64,000 nucleotides of DNA from positions 1 to 64,000 of the forward strand of contig NZ_JAJIRN010000013.1 of the NCBI RefSeq assembly GCF_025717515.1. The letters run 5' to 3'. Of the stretch, positions 25,186-36,261 are shown piece by piece. Made by a program: the position numbers and the translations under genes. This DNA is from Roseateles oligotrophus (GTDB lineage: Bacteria > Pseudomonadota > Gammaproteobacteria > Burkholderiales > Burkholderiaceae_C). How positions within the stretch are numbered: position 1 is the stretch's first letter; every line of letters starts with the position of its first letter. A model generated the notes under the pieces. The model saw only the letters and a list, made by a program, of their open reading frames with translations. It had not been told where the DNA came from and ran no database searches.

Positions 25186-26193
25186 ATGAATATCATCATC
25201 CTCGACGATTACCAGGACGCGGTTCGCAAACTCCGCTGCGCAACCAAGCTTGAGCAACTCAATGCCAAGGTCTTTACCAATACGGTCAAAGGCATCGGCC
25301 AGTTATCGGTGCGTCTGCGCGATGCCGAAGTGCTGGTACTGATACGCGAACGCACCCAATTCAACCGGCAATTGCTGGAGAAGTTGCCGAAGTTGAAGCT
25401 GATCGCTCAAACCGGCAAGGTCGGAACGCATATCGATGTCCAGGCCTGCACCAAGCTGGGCATCGCGGTAGCCGAAGGGGTCGGCTCACCCATTGCCCCG
25501 GCCGAACTGACCTGGGCCTTGATCATGGCCGCGATGCGGCGCCTGCCCCAATACATCGGCAACCTGAAGCATGGCGCCTGGCAGCAATCGGGTTTGAAGG
25601 CGGCCTCGATGCCGCCAAACTTCGGCCTCGGCATGGTCTTGCGCGGCAAGACCCTGGGGCTGTGGGGTTACGGCAAGATCGGCCAGATCGTGGCCGGGTA
25701 TGGACGCGCTTTCGGCATGCAGGTGCAAATATGGGGCAGCGAAGCCTCGCGCCTGCGCGCCGAAGCGGATGGTTATGTGGCGGTCGCCAGCCGTGAAGCC
25801 TTCTTCGAGTCCAGCGATGTGCTGAGCGTGCATCTGCGCTTGTGCGATGAAACGCGCGGCTTGATCGGCCCCGAGGATCTGGCGCGGATGCAGCCGACCG
25901 CGCTGTTCGTCAACACATCCAGGGCGGAGCTGTTGACCGAGGGCGCTTTGGTCTCGGCACTCAACCGCGGCCGGCCCGGCATGGCCGCCATCGATGTGTT
26001 CGAGAGTGAGCCTATCCTGCAAGGCCATCCGCTCTTGCGGCTGGAAAATGCGGTCTGCACGCCGCATATCGGCTATGTCGAGCAAGACAGCTATGAGCTC
26101 TACCTCAACGCCGCCTTCGACAATGTGCTGAATTTCATCAAGTCCGAGCCGAGCAATATCGTCAACCCCGAGGCCTTGCGGGTTCTGCGGTGA
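25186..26193 (+). CDS. D-2-hydroxyacid dehydrogenase family protein
   Basis: This 335-residue protein has the NAD-binding motif LWGYGKIGQIVAGYGRAFG. The catalytic Arg is in NTSRAELL, the Glu lies in the following segment, and the His is in CTPHIGYVEQ. This is the 3-phosphoglycerate-dehydrogenase-like branch. A C-terminal ACT domain is absent, so it is probably not the main SerA. The actual 2-hydroxyacid substrate is unknown. I start at ATG 25186 (MNIIILDDYQDA). A GTG at 25147 would add residues without homology. Its stop overlaps the GTG start of the chromate transporter gene. Confidence 0.88.
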   Translation: MNIIILDDYQDAVRKLRCATKLEQLNAKVFTNTVKGIGQLSVRLRDAEVLVLIRERTQFNRQLLEKLPKLKLIAQTGKVGTHIDVQACTKLGIAVAEGVGSPIAPAELTWALIMAAMRRLPQYIGNLKHGAWQQSGLKAASMPPNFGLGMVLRGKTLGLWGYGKIGQIVAGYGRAFGMQVQIWGSEASRLRAEADGYVAVASREAFFESSDVLSVHLRLCDETRGLIGPEDLARMQPTALFVNTSRAELLTEGALVSALNRGRPGMAAIDVFESEPILQGHPLLRLENAVCTPHIGYVEQDSYELYLNAAFDNVLNFIKSEPSNIVNPEALRVLR

Positions 26194-26768
26194 AAGCAAG
26201 CGCCGCGCCGGCCTCGCTTGGGGAACTGTTCTGGGCCTTCAATCGCCTGGCCTTGCAGGGTTTTGGCGGCGTGCTGGCGGTGGCTCAGCGCGAATTGGTC
26301 GAACGCCTGGGCTGGCTCAGCCGCGAAGAATTTCTCGACACCTTCGCGATTGCGCAGGTGCTACCCGGCCCCAATATCGTCAACATCTCGCTGATGCTGG
26401 GTGACCGTTTCTTCGGCACGCGCGGCGCCTTTGCGGCGCTGGCCGGCATGCTGCTGTTTCCCGCCATCATCGTCATCGGCATGGCCGCCTTGTACGGCCA
26501 ATTTGCCAGCCATCCTGTCGTCGCCAATGCCTTGCGAGGCATGGGGGCGGTCTCGGCCGGCCTGATTCTGGCCACCGGATTGAAGCTCCTGCCCTCGCTG
26601 AAAAGGAGCCCGATGGGGCGGCTGCCGGCAATCTTGCTGGCCTTGCTCACCATCATCGCGGTGCTTTGGCTGCGCCTGCCCTTGCCCCAATTGCTGCTTG
26701 GCCTGGGCGGCCTCGGCATGGCACTGGCTTGGTGGCAGATGCGGCGAGCCACCAAGGTGACACCATGA
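26190..26768 (+). CDS. Chromate transporter, N-terminal-type half (ChrA family)
   Basis: This 192-residue membrane protein is one CHR domain. It has GFGGVLAVAQRELV, EEFLDTFAIAQVLPGPNIVN (the conserved P-G-P-N) and five or six hydrophobic helices. Short ChrA proteins work in pairs of opposite topology, and the second half follows directly with a four-base overlap. GTG at 26190 overlaps the stop of the dehydrogenase. The family exports chromate or related anions by proton exchange. No chrB regulator is present, so the physiological substrate is uncertain. Confidence 0.9.
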   Translation: MKASAAPASLGELFWAFNRLALQGFGGVLAVAQRELVERLGWLSREEFLDTFAIAQVLPGPNIVNISLMLGDRFFGTRGAFAALAGMLLFPAIIVIGMAALYGQFASHPVVANALRGMGAVSAGLILATGLKLLPSLKRSPMGRLPAILLALLTIIAVLWLRLPLPQLLLGLGGLGMALAWWQMRRATKVTP

Positions 26769-27310
26769 CAGCGGCACAGCCCGATTTATGGGCCTTGTTT
26801 TTCCACTTCCTGACGCTGTCGCTGTTGTCAATTGGCGGCGCCATCACCACCGCCCCTGAAATGCACCGTTACTTGGTCGGTGAGCAGCATTGGCTGAGCG
26901 ACACGCAATTCACCGCCTCGATCGCCTTGGCGCAAGCTGCCCCCGGCCCGAACGTCTTGTTCGTGGCGGTGCTGGGCTGGAACGTCGCCGGCCTGTCGGG
27001 CGCCTTGGCCGCGATGGCGGGCATCATGCTGCCCTCCACCACCCTGGTGCTTGCGGCCACACGCTGGGCGCGCAATAACCGCGACAGCATTGGCGTGCGT
27101 GCCTTCACCGCCGGCATGGCGCCACTCACCTTGGGCCTGCTGCTGTCCACCGGCTGGTTGCTGGCCGAGCCCTTTTTGCGCGCGCCGGAGCATCTGCCGA
27201 CCACCCTGGTGCTGATCGCCGCCACCCTGGTGCTGACGCTGCGGACCCAGATCAGCCTGGTCTGGATGGTCTTGGCCGGCGGCTTGTTGGGGGCGCTGGG
27301 CTGGGTTTAG
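26765..27310 (+). CDS. Chromate transporter, C-terminal-type half (ChrA family)
   Basis: This 181-residue membrane protein is the second CHR domain of the pair. It has SIGGAITTAPEMHRYLV, IALAQAAPGPNVLFVAVLGW and further helices ending LAGGLLGALGWV. ATG 26765 overlaps the stop of the first half (ATGA). A longer upstream frame lies inside that gene and is rejected. It is expected to heterodimerise with the 26190 product in the inner membrane. Confidence 0.9.
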   Translation: MTAAQPDLWALFFHFLTLSLLSIGGAITTAPEMHRYLVGEQHWLSDTQFTASIALAQAAPGPNVLFVAVLGWNVAGLSGALAAMAGIMLPSTTLVLAATRWARNNRDSIGVRAFTAGMAPLTLGLLLSTGWLLAEPFLRAPEHLPTTLVLIAATLVLTLRTQISLVWMVLAGGLLGALGWV

Positions 27311-27321
27311 CCTTCCAAGAT

Positions 27322-27350
27322 CGAAAGAGGGCTACTAGCCCTCTTTCGTC
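27322..27350. terminator. Bidirectional hairpin between chromate transporter and upp
   Basis: A 12-bp perfect stem (27322-27333 with 27337-27348) has a 3-nt loop. It lies after the chrA stop and overlaps the last codons of upp on the minus strand. T-rich flanks are short on both sides. Confidence 0.7.
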
Positions 27351-27967
27351 CCGAAAATCTTGTCGCCGGCATCGCCCAGGCCTGGAATGATGTAGCCCTG
27401 CTGGTTCAGATGGCTATCGATCGCAGCCGTCCAGCAGCGCACGTCGGGGTGTGCGGCGGTCAGCGCGGCCACGCCTTCTGGCGCGGCCACCAGCACCAAG
27501 GCGCGGATGTCTTTGCAACCGCGCTTTTTGAGCAAATCGATGGTTGCAATCATCGAGCCGCCGGTGGCCAGCATCGGGTCGACGATCAGCGCGGTGCGCT
27601 CATCCAATTGGCCGACAAAGCGCTCGAAGTAATGCACCGGCTGCAGGGTCTCATGGTCGCGCGCCAGGCCTACGACGCTGATCTTGGCGTTAGGGATCAT
27701 GTCCAGCACGCCGTCCATCATGCCTAAGCCGGCCCGCAAAATCGGCACCACGGTGACCTTGCGGCCTGCGATCTGATCGACCTCGGTCGGGCCGCTCCAG
27801 CACTCAATCGTGGTCTTTTCAAGCGGGAAGTCGGCGGTCGCTTCATAGGCGAGCAAACGCCCAACTTCGCCAGTCAGTTCGCGGAACTTCTTGGTCGAGA
27901 TATCGGCCTCGCGCATCAGGCCGATCTTGTGTTTGACGAGAGGGTGTTGAACTTCGATGACGGTCAT
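27335..27967 (-). CDS. upp: Uracil phosphoribosyltransferase
   Basis: This 210-residue protein has the normal length. Key parts are [15 protein letters not shown], the PRPP-binding loop [11 protein letters not shown], and the uracil-binding C-terminus [16 protein letters not shown]. It salvages uracil with PRPP to UMP in the cytoplasm. I start at ATG 27967 ([14 protein letters not shown]). The open frame continues upstream, but that part overlaps the rlmB end and has no homology. It is followed by the shared hairpin. Confidence 0.97.
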   Translation of the reverse strand: MTVIEVQHPLVKHKIGLMREADISTKKFRELTGEVGRLLAYEATADFPLEKTTIECWSGPTEVDQIAGRKVTVVPILRAGLGMMDGVLDMIPNAKISVVGLARDHETLQPVHYFERFVGQLDERTALIVDPMLATGGSMIATIDLLKKRGCKDIRALVLVAAPEGVAALTAAHPDVRCWTAAIDSHLNQQGYIIPGLGDAGDKIFGTKEG

Positions 27968-28001
27968 GGTTTTGACTCTTGGTTTGATGATGAAAAAACG
28001 C

Positions 28002-28748
28002 TTAGGCAGGCTTGGCTGTGCGCTGGCGCAAGGCCTCGAATAAACAGACACCAGCCGCCACCGACACATTCAAGCTCTCGACCGAGCCCTGCATCGGGAT
28101 GCGCACCAACTCGTCACAGGTCTTGGCGGTCAGCTGACGCAGGCCGTCACCTTCCGCACCCAGCACGAAGGCGATCGGGCGATTCAGGTCCAAGTCGTAG
28201 ATCGACTTTTCGGCTTGGTCCGAGGTGCCGACGACCCAGACGTCATATTCCTTCAACTCCTTGAGCGTGCGCGCCAGATTCGTCACCATCAAGTAAGGCA
28301 CGGTCTCGGCCGCGCCGCTGGCGACCTTGGCCACCGTCGCGTTGAGGCCCACCGCATGGTCTTTGGGGGCCAGCACCGCATGCGCGCCGGCGCCGTCGGC
28401 GACTCGCAGGCAAGCGCCGAGGTTGTGGGGGTCGGTGACGCCGTCCAGCACCAAGACCATCGGCATGCCCTCGATGGTTTCGATCACATCATCGAGAAAC
28501 TGCGGCATCGCCAGCGCGGTCACCTTGGCCACAACCCCTTGGTGGCGGGTGGTGCCGGCGATCTTGGCCAGGCGATCGTCATCGCTTTCGATCAGCTTGG
28601 CGCCACCGTCGCGCGCGCGGTCGACAAAGGCCCGCATGCGCTGGTCGCGCCGCGTGGTGTCGTAGTGGATTTCGCTGATCGAGGTGGGGTGCGTCTTCAG
28701 TCGCACGGTGACGGCATGAAAGCCGAAAAGAATTTTGTTGGAGCTCAT
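28002..28748 (-). CDS. rlmB: 23S rRNA (guanosine-2'-O-)-methyltransferase RlmB
   Basis: This 248-residue SpoU-family enzyme has an N-terminal substrate-binding domain ([14 protein letters not shown]). All three SpoU motifs are present: [27 protein letters not shown] and [15 protein letters not shown]. It methylates G2251 of 23S rRNA in the peptidyltransferase loop. ATG 28748 overlaps the stop of the upstream membrane-protein gene by four bases (ATGA). The much longer upstream frame is inside that gene. Confidence 0.96.
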   Translation of the reverse strand: MSSNKILFGFHAVTVRLKTHPTSISEIHYDTTRRDQRMRAFVDRARDGGAKLIESDDDRLAKIAGTTRHQGVVAKVTALAMPQFLDDVIETIEGMPMVLVLDGVTDPHNLGACLRVADGAGAHAVLAPKDHAVGLNATVAKVASGAAETVPYLMVTNLARTLKELKEYDVWVVGTSDQAEKSIYDLDLNRPIAFVLGAEGDGLRQLTAKTCDELVRIPMQGSVESLNVSVAAGVCLFEALRQRTAKPA

Positions 28749-29482
28749 CCTCGCATCGTAGCGGCAACACTGAGTATTCCGATCAAAACCGGCTGATGCA
28801 GCATGTAGAAAGTCAGCGACCAGCGGCCTAGCAAGGCCAGTGGGGCGAGAACCTCGGGCAGCCCCCCGCGCAGCAGCATCGGCCGGCTCGCCAACAGCCA
28901 GCGGCCCAGCGCAAAGCCCCACAGCATCACCCCAAGCCAAGGCAGCACCGGCACATAGTCTTCGGCAATCGGCTTGTGCGTGACCAGGCCCAGCCAATTG
29001 GTCCAACGGCTATCAAAGAATTCATGGCGCCAGAACTGCGGCGCCAGCAACGCGGCCAAGCCGAGCGGCCAGCAGGCCCAAAGCGGCAAACGCGGCCCCG
29101 CAAAGCGCAGCAGCAAAAGCATCAAGGCCATGCCGTGCAAGACGCCAAAACTGATGAAGCTGCGCGGATACATCAGCCATGAGCCGATCGAGACCGCGAA
29201 CGCACAGGCCACCACCTGAGCCCAGCGCCGCCAAAATCGCGGCCAGCGCTGCCCCTGATGCAAAGCCAGGGCCTGACCCATGCCGGCACAAAGCAGAAAG
29301 GAACTTACGATCAACGTGCGCTGACCGGTCCAGAAAGCATCGCGATAGAAGTCCTCCTTGATCCAGCCGAAATGGTTCAGATCGAAGGCGAAGTGAAATC
29401 CCGCCATCCAGACAATGGCCGCGCCGCGCAGGGCGTCCAGCCTGCTGTAGCGAGGCGCTGGGTCAATTGAAGGGCTATTCAC
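28745..29482 (-). CDS. Heparan-alpha-glucosaminide N-acetyltransferase-like membrane protein (DUF1624)
   Basis: This protein of about 245 residues has YSRLDALRGAAIVWMAGFHF at its start, the marker of the DUF1624 / acyltransferase-like membrane family. Seven or so hydrophobic segments follow, and it ends FYMLHQPVLIGIL. Members are inner-membrane proteins, and acyl transfer across the membrane is assumed from the eukaryotic homologue. GTG at 29482 (VNSPSIDPAPRYSRL) fits best. The open frame runs to 29626, but that part overlaps the divergent kinase start. It is co-transcribed with rlmB. Confidence 0.82.
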   Translation of the reverse strand: MNSPSIDPAPRYSRLDALRGAAIVWMAGFHFAFDLNHFGWIKEDFYRDAFWTGQRTLIVSSFLLCAGMGQALALHQGQRWPRFWRRWAQVVACAFAVSIGSWLMYPRSFISFGVLHGMALMLLLLRFAGPRLPLWACWPLGLAALLAPQFWRHEFFDSRWTNWLGLVTHKPIAEDYVPVLPWLGVMLWGFALGRWLLASRPMLLRGGLPEVLAPLALLGRWSLTFYMLHQPVLIGILSVAATMRG

Positions 29483-29585
29483 GCGCTGAAATTTTGTTGG
29501 CTCGAAGGCGCACAGTCTAAGCGTGGCGGCCGCTGTGTTACCGTCGACATCGACCGAACTCTGACTGCGCCAGTTACCGCCAAGC

Positions 29586-32255
29586 ATGAGCCAAAGCCAA
29601 AGCCAAATTCCGACGCCGGCTCGCAACTCTATGGCACATCGTTTGGAGCAGATGCGTCAATTGCTGGCCTATTGGCCGGCCCTATTGGCCGCCTTTGCCG
29701 GCCTCATCTTGTCAATGTTGCTGTTGTGGGTGCGCCAATCACAGCAACTGGCCAGCGAGCAAGCCCAGATCAATCACGAGTTGAGCGCCATTCGCACGCG
29801 TCTGGAGGCCACAGCGCAGGCCACCTTCAGCCCGACGGTGGGCCTTGAGGCGATGATTCAGCTCGACGGCGGCATCTCAAACGCGCGCTTTGACGCACTC
29901 AGCAAGCGGGTCGTGACCTTGCTGCCCCAGGTGCGCAGCATCGTTGCCGCGCCCGATGACGTCGTTCGATTCGTCTACCCCTTGGAGGGCAACAGCGCGG
30001 TGCTGAATCTTCGCTATAGCGAGGTGCCGGCTCAATATGCGCAGGTGCAAGCAGCCCGCAGCCTGGGCAAGGCTTTGCTGGTCGGGCCGGTCAAGCTGGT
30101 GCAAGGCGGCCAAGGCATCATCCAGCGCACACCGGTATTCCTCGCGGACAAGGACCAGCAACAAGCCGATTACTGGGGGGTGATCTCGGTCGTGGCCGAT
30201 CTGGATCGTTTCATGCAAGTCGCAGGCCTGGCGGAGCATCCGGGCTTGCGACTGGCGGTTTTCCAGCTGCAAGCCGATCGCAAGACCATCCACACGCTGA
30301 TCTGGGGTGACCCGAGCTTGGCCACGCTGCCACCGGCGGTTCATCAATCGGTGCAACTGCCCGGTGCAACCTGGTCCATCGCGGCCGCCGATGCAGTGCC
30401 GAACAGCAGGACTGCGGCTTTTGGTGCCGAGTTTTCTGCCAGCCTGTTGGCCAGCGCCGCCTTCAGCGCCTTGGTGGCCTTGATGGTGTACCGGCGCCGC
30501 ATGTTGCTGCAGCAAAACAAGACGCTGGCGGAACAAATCGAACTCGGCCTGCGCACACAGGCCGAACTGGAATCGGCGCAATCCCGCTTTCGAAGCCTGA
30601 CGGAGCTATCGGCGGACTGGGTTTGGGAGCAGGACGAGAACTTCCAGTTCACCTTCACCTCGCGCTCTACCGAAGAGGCCACGCAGGTCGGCAGCCCTCA
30701 ATTGCTGGGGATCAAGCGCTGGGAGTCCCCAGCCTTGGCACCGGGCACCGATTGGGCTGCGCATATTGCGGCGGTGAAACAGCATCAGCCTTTCCGGAAT
30801 TTTGAGTACGCCCAATACGCGGAGGACGGCACGCTACGCTATGTGAGTATTTCGGGCAGCGCTTTCTTTGACTCCCAGGGGCAGTTCAAGGGCTACCGCG
30901 GTACCGGGCGAAATATCACCGAAAGCAGACTCGCCGAGCGGGATTTGCGCGAATCCAAGGCTGCGCTGACGGTTGCCCTGGACCGTTTGCAAGCGGTGCT
31001 CAATGCCGCACAGGAATTCTCCATCATCGCCACCGACTTGCAAGGCCGAGTCAGCCTGTTCAATCGGGGCGCCGAGCAAATGCTGGGTTATTCAGAGGGT
31101 GGAATGATGGGCCAATCGGCCGCAGTCTTGCACCTCCCCCAGGAAGTCGCCGCGCGCGCCGCCGAGCTCAGCCAGATTCATGGGCGCCCCATTGCTGGCT
31201 TTGACGTTTTTGTCGAGCAAGCACGCATCAGCGGCAGCGAAACGCGGCTGTGGACCTATGTGAGGCGAGACGGCAGCCATCTGGAAGTCTCATTGACCAT
31301 CAGCATGGTGTTGACCGCGGACGGCGTGCCGAGCGGCTATCTGGGCATTGCCCGCGACATCACCGAACAAAGGCTGGCGCAGCGCCAATTGGCCGACCTG
31401 AATGCGGAGTTGGAGTCCAGGGTCGAGAGTCGAACCACCGAGCTCAAGCAGGCATTGGCCGTGCTGGGTCAGGCCAAGGAAGAACTATTGCGCTCCGAAA
31501 AAATGGCCGCCCTGGGCTCTTTGGTTGCCGGTATCGCGCATGAATTGAACACGCCACTGGGCAACTGCCTGACCACCGCGTCCACCTTGGATGAGTTGAC
31601 TCAACAGATGCGCCTGAGCTTCGAGTCGGGCCAGATGCGGCGCAGCGCGCTTGAAAGCTATCTCAACGATGCGCAATCGGCCAGCGGCATCATGCTGCGC
31701 AGCATGGCGACGGCCAATGAGTTGGTGACCCATTTCAAACAAATCTCGGTCGACCAGACCTCGGCACAGCGCCGCAAATTCAGCCTTCAGTCGGTGGTGG
31801 GCGATGTCTTGAGCATGTTGCGCAAACCGCTGCAAAAAGCCGGCATTACGGTTCAACTCGACGTCGACCTGCAGCAAGAGTTGGACAGCTACCCGGGCCC
31901 GCTCGGACAGGTGCTGAGCAACTTGATCATCAACGCCAATCTGCATGCCTTCGCCGAAAAGCCGGCCGATGCCGTGATCGCTATTCGCGTCGAGCGCAGC
32001 AAGGCGGGCGATAGCGCCGAGTCGCAATTCTTCTCGCTGATCGTCGAAGACAATGGCTGCGGCATGAGCGACGAAGTCCGGCGACGCGCCTTCGACCCCT
32101 TCTTCACCACCAAGATGGGGGCGGGTGGCACCGGCCTGGGGCTCAATATTGTCTACAACATCGTCACCGGCATCCTGGGTGGCCAGATCGAGCTGCTCAG
32201 CGAGCCCGGACAAGGCAGCCGCTTTGTGATGCAACTGCCTTTCGAGGCGCCGTAG
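29586..32255 (+). CDS. CHASE/PAS sensor histidine kinase
   Basis: This 889-residue inner-membrane sensor has helices at about residues 27-49 and 281-300. They enclose a periplasmic CHASE-type domain (PQVRSIVAAPDDVVRFVYP). Two PAS domains follow (about 340-455, ending FKGYRGTGRNITE, and 470-590, ending YLGIARDITEQ), then a coiled coil. The dimerisation/phosphorylation helix has GIAHELNTPLGN with His652. The ATPase has N (NLIINANLHAFAE), G1 (VEDNGCGMS), F (FDPFFTTK) and G2 (GGTGLGLNIVYNI) boxes. No response regulator is adjacent, so it is an orphan and its signal is unknown. It is convergent with purL, with only ten bases between them. Confidence 0.92.
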   Translation: MSQSQSQIPTPARNSMAHRLEQMRQLLAYWPALLAAFAGLILSMLLLWVRQSQQLASEQAQINHELSAIRTRLEATAQATFSPTVGLEAMIQLDGGISNARFDALSKRVVTLLPQVRSIVAAPDDVVRFVYPLEGNSAVLNLRYSEVPAQYAQVQAARSLGKALLVGPVKLVQGGQGIIQRTPVFLADKDQQQADYWGVISVVADLDRFMQVAGLAEHPGLRLAVFQLQADRKTIHTLIWGDPSLATLPPAVHQSVQLPGATWSIAAADAVPNSRTAAFGAEFSASLLASAAFSALVALMVYRRRMLLQQNKTLAEQIELGLRTQAELESAQSRFRSLTELSADWVWEQDENFQFTFTSRSTEEATQVGSPQLLGIKRWESPALAPGTDWAAHIAAVKQHQPFRNFEYAQYAEDGTLRYVSISGSAFFDSQGQFKGYRGTGRNITESRLAERDLRESKAALTVALDRLQAVLNAAQEFSIIATDLQGRVSLFNRGAEQMLGYSEGGMMGQSAAVLHLPQEVAARAAELSQIHGRPIAGFDVFVEQARISGSETRLWTYVRRDGSHLEVSLTISMVLTADGVPSGYLGIARDITEQRLAQRQLADLNAELESRVESRTTELKQALAVLGQAKEELLRSEKMAALGSLVAGIAHELNTPLGNCLTTASTLDELTQQMRLSFESGQMRRSALESYLNDAQSASGIMLRSMATANELVTHFKQISVDQTSAQRRKFSLQSVVGDVLSMLRKPLQKAGITVQLDVDLQQELDSYPGPLGQVLSNLIINANLHAFAEKPADAVIAIRVERSKAGDSAESQFFSLIVEDNGCGMSDEVRRRAFDPFFTTKMGAGGTGLGLNIVYNIVTGILGGQIELLSEPGQGSRFVMQLPFEAP

Positions 32256-32265
32256 CGGCAGAAGA

Positions 32266-35200
32266 TTAGCCCACCCAGCGCCTGGCGTTGCGGAACATGC
32301 GCATCCAGGGGCTCAGCTCGCTGGCGTCACCCGAAGTCCAGCTCATCTGCACATTGCGGAACACACGCTCCGGATGCGGCATCAAAACGCTGAAGCGGCC
32401 ATCCGCCGTGGTCACCGAGGTCAGGCCATCGGGGCTGCCGTTCGGGTTGAGCGGATAGGTCTCGGTCGGCTGGCCGCTATGGTCAACAAAGCGCATCGCG
32501 CGCGCCACCTTGGCCGCGTCGCCGCGTTGCGAGAAGTCGGCGTAACCCTCGCCGTGGGCGATCGCGATTGGCAGGCGTGAGCCTTCCATGCCCTTGAAGA
32601 ATAGGCTCGGGCTGTCCAACACCTCGACCATCGCCAAGCGGGCCTCGAACTGCTCGCTCTTGTTGCGCGTGAACTTGGGCCAGTCTTGCGCGCCGGGGAT
32701 GATGGGCGAAAGAGCCGCCATCATCTGGCAGCCATTGCAGACGCCCAGCGCAAAGCTGTCCTGGCGGGCAAAGAAGGCCTTGAATTGCTCGGCCAACACC
32801 GGGTTGAACATCACCGAGCGGGCCCAGCCTTCACCGGCCCCCAGCGTGTCGCCGTAGCTGAAGCCGCCGCAGGCGACAAAGCCCTTGAATTGCTCCAGAC
32901 TGACCGCCCCCGATTGCAAGTCGCTCATGTGCACATCGTAGGTGTCGAAGCCGGCCTTGGCCATCGCATAGCTCATCTCGACATGCGAGTTGACGCCCTG
33001 CTCGCGCAGGATCGCCATCTTGGGCTTGGCACCGAGGTTGATGAACGGTGCGGCCACATCGTCTTGCGGGTCAAAGCTCAGATGCACATGGCGGCCGGGG
33101 TCGGCGGCCAGGCCGGTCTGGGCATGTTCGCTGTCGGCACAGGCCGGGTTGTCGCGCAACTGCGCGATCCGCCAGGAGACCTGATCCCAGGCCTGATGCA
33201 GCGAGGACAAGGACTCGCTGAAGACCTTTTTGGCGTCACGCCACACCTCCATCGTGCCATTGGCGTTGGGCTTGCCGATCACATGGCTGAGCTTGGACAG
33301 GCCATGGGCGCGCAATACCTGCAGCGCAGCGTCGCGGTCCGCCGTGCGCACCTGCAAGACGACGCCCAGCTCCTCGTTGAACAAGGCCTTGAGCGTCAGT
33401 TCTTCGCGGCGGGCGCCGACTTGGCCGGCCCAGTTTTTCGCATCGCCGGTGTCGGCGCGGCTGTCGCTGACGCCGTCGCCCTCGGTGATCAGCATGTCCA
33501 CATTCAGGCTGACGCCGACATGGCCGGCGAAAGCCATCTCGCAGGCCGTCGCCCACAGGCCGCCGTCGCCACGGTCGTGATAGGCCAGCAGCTTGCCGGC
33601 GGCGCGCAGCTCATTGACGGCGCCAACCAAACTCTTCAATTGCGCGGCATCGTCCAGATCGGGCACGGCCCCGCCGAACTGATTCAAGGCCTGCGCCAGG
33701 ATAGAGCCGCCCATGCGGTGCTGGCCGGCGCCCAGGTCGACCAGGATCAGGCTGCTGTCACCGGCATCGGTGCGCAATTGCGGCGTCAAGGTGCCGCGCA
33801 CATCGGCAATCGTTGCGAACGAAGAAATGATCAAGGACACCGGCGCGGTGACCTGCTGAACCGCGCCGTTAGCATCGTTCCAGCGTGTGCGCATCGACAG
33901 CGAATCCTTGCCGACCGGGATCGAGATGCCCAACTCGGGGCATAACTCCATGCCGACCGCCTTGACGGTGTCGAACAGCGCGGCATCTTCGCCGGGTTCA
34001 CCACAGGCCGCCATCCAGTTGGCCGACAGTTTGACGCGCGGCAACTCGATGGGTGCGGCCAGCAAATTGGTGACGCTTTCGGCCACCGCCATGCGGCCCG
34101 AGGCGGCGGCATTGACCGCCGCCAGCGGCGTGCGCTCGCCCATCGCAAACGCTTCGCCGGCGAAGCCCTTGAAGTCGGCCAGCGTGACCGCGCAGTCGGC
34201 CACCGGCACCTGCCAAGGGCCGACCATCTGGTCGCGTGAATTCAGGCCACCGACGGTACGGTCACCAATGGTGATCAAGAAGCGCTTGGATGCGACGGTC
34301 GGGTGACGCAGCACGTCCAGCGCCACCGTCGCCAGATCCACGCCGGTCAAGGCCAGCACGCCGCCGTCACGCTCGACACGGGTGACATCGCGGTGCACCT
34401 TGGGCGGCTTGCCCAGCAGCACTTCCATCGGCATATCGATGGCGCGCTCGCCTTCAGGTCCGTCTTCCAGAATCAGCTCGCGCGCCTCGGTCGTCACGCC
34501 GACCACGCCGAACGGGCAGCGCTCGCGCTCGCATATGCTGCGGAACAGCTCCAGACTCTCGGGTGCAATCGCCAGCACATAGCGTTCCTGGCTCTCGTTG
34601 CACCAGATTTCCTTGGGCGCCAGTCCGGATTCCTCCAGCGGGACCTTGCTCAAATCGAAGCGTGCGCCACGGTGGGCGTCGTTGACCAGCTCCGGGAAGG
34701 CATTCGAGATGCCGCCGGCGCCGACGTCGTGGATCGCCAGAATCGGGTTCTTCTCGGCCAGGCCCCAGCAATGGTTGATGACCTCTTGCACACGCCGCTC
34801 GATTTCGGGGTTACCGCGCTGGACCGAATCGAAGTCCAGGTCGGCCGTGTTGGTGCCGGCCGCCATCGAACTGGCCGCGCTGCCGCCCATGCCGATGCGC
34901 ATGCCGGGGCCGCCGAGCTGGATCAACAGCGAGTCGGCCGGGAATTCGATCTTGTGGGTCTGGTCGCTGCGGATCGCGCCCAGGCCGCCGGCAATCATGA
35001 TGGGCTTGTGATAGCCGCGCTGCACGCCGTCGACTTCCTGCTCGTAGACGCGGAAGTAACCGGCCAGCGCAGGGCGGCCGAATTCGTTGTTGAAAGCGGC
35101 GCCGCCGAGCGGCCCCTCGATCATGATTTGCAAGGCACTGGCGATATGCGCGGGCTTGCCGACATTGGCCTGCTCCCAGGGCTCGCTCAGGCCCGGCAGG

Positions 35201-36261
35201 CGCAGATTCGAGACCGAGAAACCGGTCAGACCGGCCTTGGGCTTGGCGCCGCGCCCGGTCGCACCTTCGTCGCGGATCTCGCCACCGGCGCCGGTCGAGG
35301 CGCCCGGAAACGGCGAAATCGCGGTCGGATGGTTGTGGGTCTCGACCTTCATCAAGACATGGGCGGTTTCTTCTCTAGCCTGATATTGCGGCGCGCGCGC
35401 ATCACCGGCCGGCATCCAGCGCTCGATCTGATGACCTTCCATGATGGACGAGTTGTCCGAATAGGCAACGATGGTGTGCTGCGGGCTGAGCTTCTCGGTG
35501 TTGCGGATCATGCCGAACAGGCTGAGCGGCTGATCGACGCCGTCAACGGTGAACTTGGCGTTGAAGATCTTGTGGCGGCAATGCTCGGAATTGGCCTGCG
35601 CGAACATCATCAGCTCGACATCGCTGGGGTTGCGGCCCAGCTGCTTGAAGGCCGCTTCCAGGTAGTCGATCTCGTCTACCGACAAGGCCAGACCAAAGGT
35701 GGTGTTGGCCGACTCCAGCGCCGCCCTGCCCTTGCCCAACACGTCCACATGTTCGAGCGCCTGCGCCTCGCGCTCGTCAAACAGATGGGCGGCGTCTTCG
35801 CGGGCCAAGAGCACGCTTTCGGTCATGCGGTCGTGCAGCAGGTCGGCGCAGGCCTGCAACTCGGCCACAGTCAGCGTTTTGACGCCGCCGAGCAAACCCG
35901 ACTTCAGCGTGATGCGGAACTCGGTCACGCGCTCGACCCGGTGCAGTTGCAAGCCGCAGTTGTGGGCGATATCGGTGGCCTTGGACGCCCAAGGGCTGAC
36001 GGTGCCGAGACGGGGTGCCACTAGGACCAATTGGCCGTCATGTCCGCCAATATAGGCATCACCATAGTTCAACAAGGCGGCCAGCTTGGCCTGCTCTTCG
36101 TCATTCAGCGCGGCGTCGCACCAGACCCAATGCACATGGCGCGCATGGACGGCATTGATGCGCTCATTGACGGTTTGAAGCTGGGCCAGCAAGGCCTGGG
36201 CACGGAATGCAGAGAGTGCGTTGCCGCCTTCGAAAGAGAGCAATTGCTTGGAGGTGGCCAT
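32266..36261 (-). CDS. purL: Phosphoribosylformylglycinamidine synthase
   Basis: This 1331-residue large single-chain FGAM synthase catalyses step four of purine synthesis, converting FGAR, glutamine and ATP to FGAM. The ATP/FGAR domains show [29 protein letters not shown] and [15 protein letters not shown]. The C-terminal glutaminase has [14 protein letters not shown], the nucleophile Cys in GVCNGCQMM and [10 protein letters not shown] start at ATG 36261 ([14 protein letters not shown]), which fits the family N-terminus. The frame is open for another 170 codons upstream, without homology. Confidence 0.97.
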   Translation of the reverse strand: MATSKQLLSFEGGNALSAFRAQALLAQLQTVNERINAVHARHVHWVWCDAALNDEEQAKLAALLNYGDAYIGGHDGQLVLVAPRLGTVSPWASKATDIAHNCGLQLHRVERVTEFRITLKSGLLGGVKTLTVAELQACADLLHDRMTESVLLAREDAAHLFDEREAQALEHVDVLGKGRAALESANTTFGLALSVDEIDYLEAAFKQLGRNPSDVELMMFAQANSEHCRHKIFNAKFTVDGVDQPLSLFGMIRNTEKLSPQHTIVAYSDNSSIMEGHQIERWMPAGDARAPQYQAREETAHVLMKVETHNHPTAISPFPGASTGAGGEIRDEGATGRGAKPKAGLTGFSVSNLRLPGLSEPWEQANVGKPAHIASALQIMIEGPLGGAAFNNEFGRPALAGYFRVYEQEVDGVQRGYHKPIMIAGGLGAIRSDQTHKIEFPADSLLIQLGGPGMRIGMGGSAASSMAAGTNTADLDFDSVQRGNPEIERRVQEVINHCWGLAEKNPILAIHDVGAGGISNAFPELVNDAHRGARFDLSKVPLEESGLAPKEIWCNESQERYVLAIAPESLELFRSICERERCPFGVVGVTTEARELILEDGPEGERAIDMPMEVLLGKPPKVHRDVTRVERDGGVLALTGVDLATVALDVLRHPTVASKRFLITIGDRTVGGLNSRDQMVGPWQVPVADCAVTLADFKGFAGEAFAMGERTPLAAVNAAASGRMAVAESVTNLLAAPIELPRVKLSANWMAACGEPGEDAALFDTVKAVGMELCPELGISIPVGKDSLSMRTRWNDANGAVQQVTAPVSLIISSFATIADVRGTLTPQLRTDAGDSSLILVDLGAGQHRMGGSILAQALNQFGGAVPDLDDAAQLKSLVGAVNELRAAGKLLAYHDRGDGGLWATACEMAFAGHVGVSLNVDMLITEGDGVSDSRADTGDAKNWAGQVGARREELTLKALFNEELGVVLQVRTADRDAALQVLRAHGLSKLSHVIGKPNANGTMEVWRDAKKVFSESLSSLHQAWDQVSWRIAQLRDNPACADSEHAQTGLAADPGRHVHLSFDPQDDVAAPFINLGAKPKMAILREQGVNSHVEMSYAMAKAGFDTYDVHMSDLQSGAVSLEQFKGFVACGGFSYGDTLGAGEGWARSVMFNPVLAEQFKAFFARQDSFALGVCNGCQMMAALSPIIPGAQDWPKFTRNKSEQFEARLAMVEVLDSPSLFFKGMEGSRLPIAIAHGEGYADFSQRGDAAKVARAMRFVDHSGQPTETYPLNPNGSPDGLTSVTTADGRFSVLMPHPERVFRNVQMSWTSGDASELSPWMRMFRNARRWVG

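Noticed and set aside
28749-29006. Upstream extension of rlmB
   Set aside because: It runs through the 3' part of the membrane-protein gene in another frame. Family N-terminus fits ATG 28748.
34303-36024. 573-codon open frame antisense to purL, and similar frames at 32686-33945
   Set aside because: No domain or ribosome site, and purL motifs are intact across the whole stretch on the other strand.
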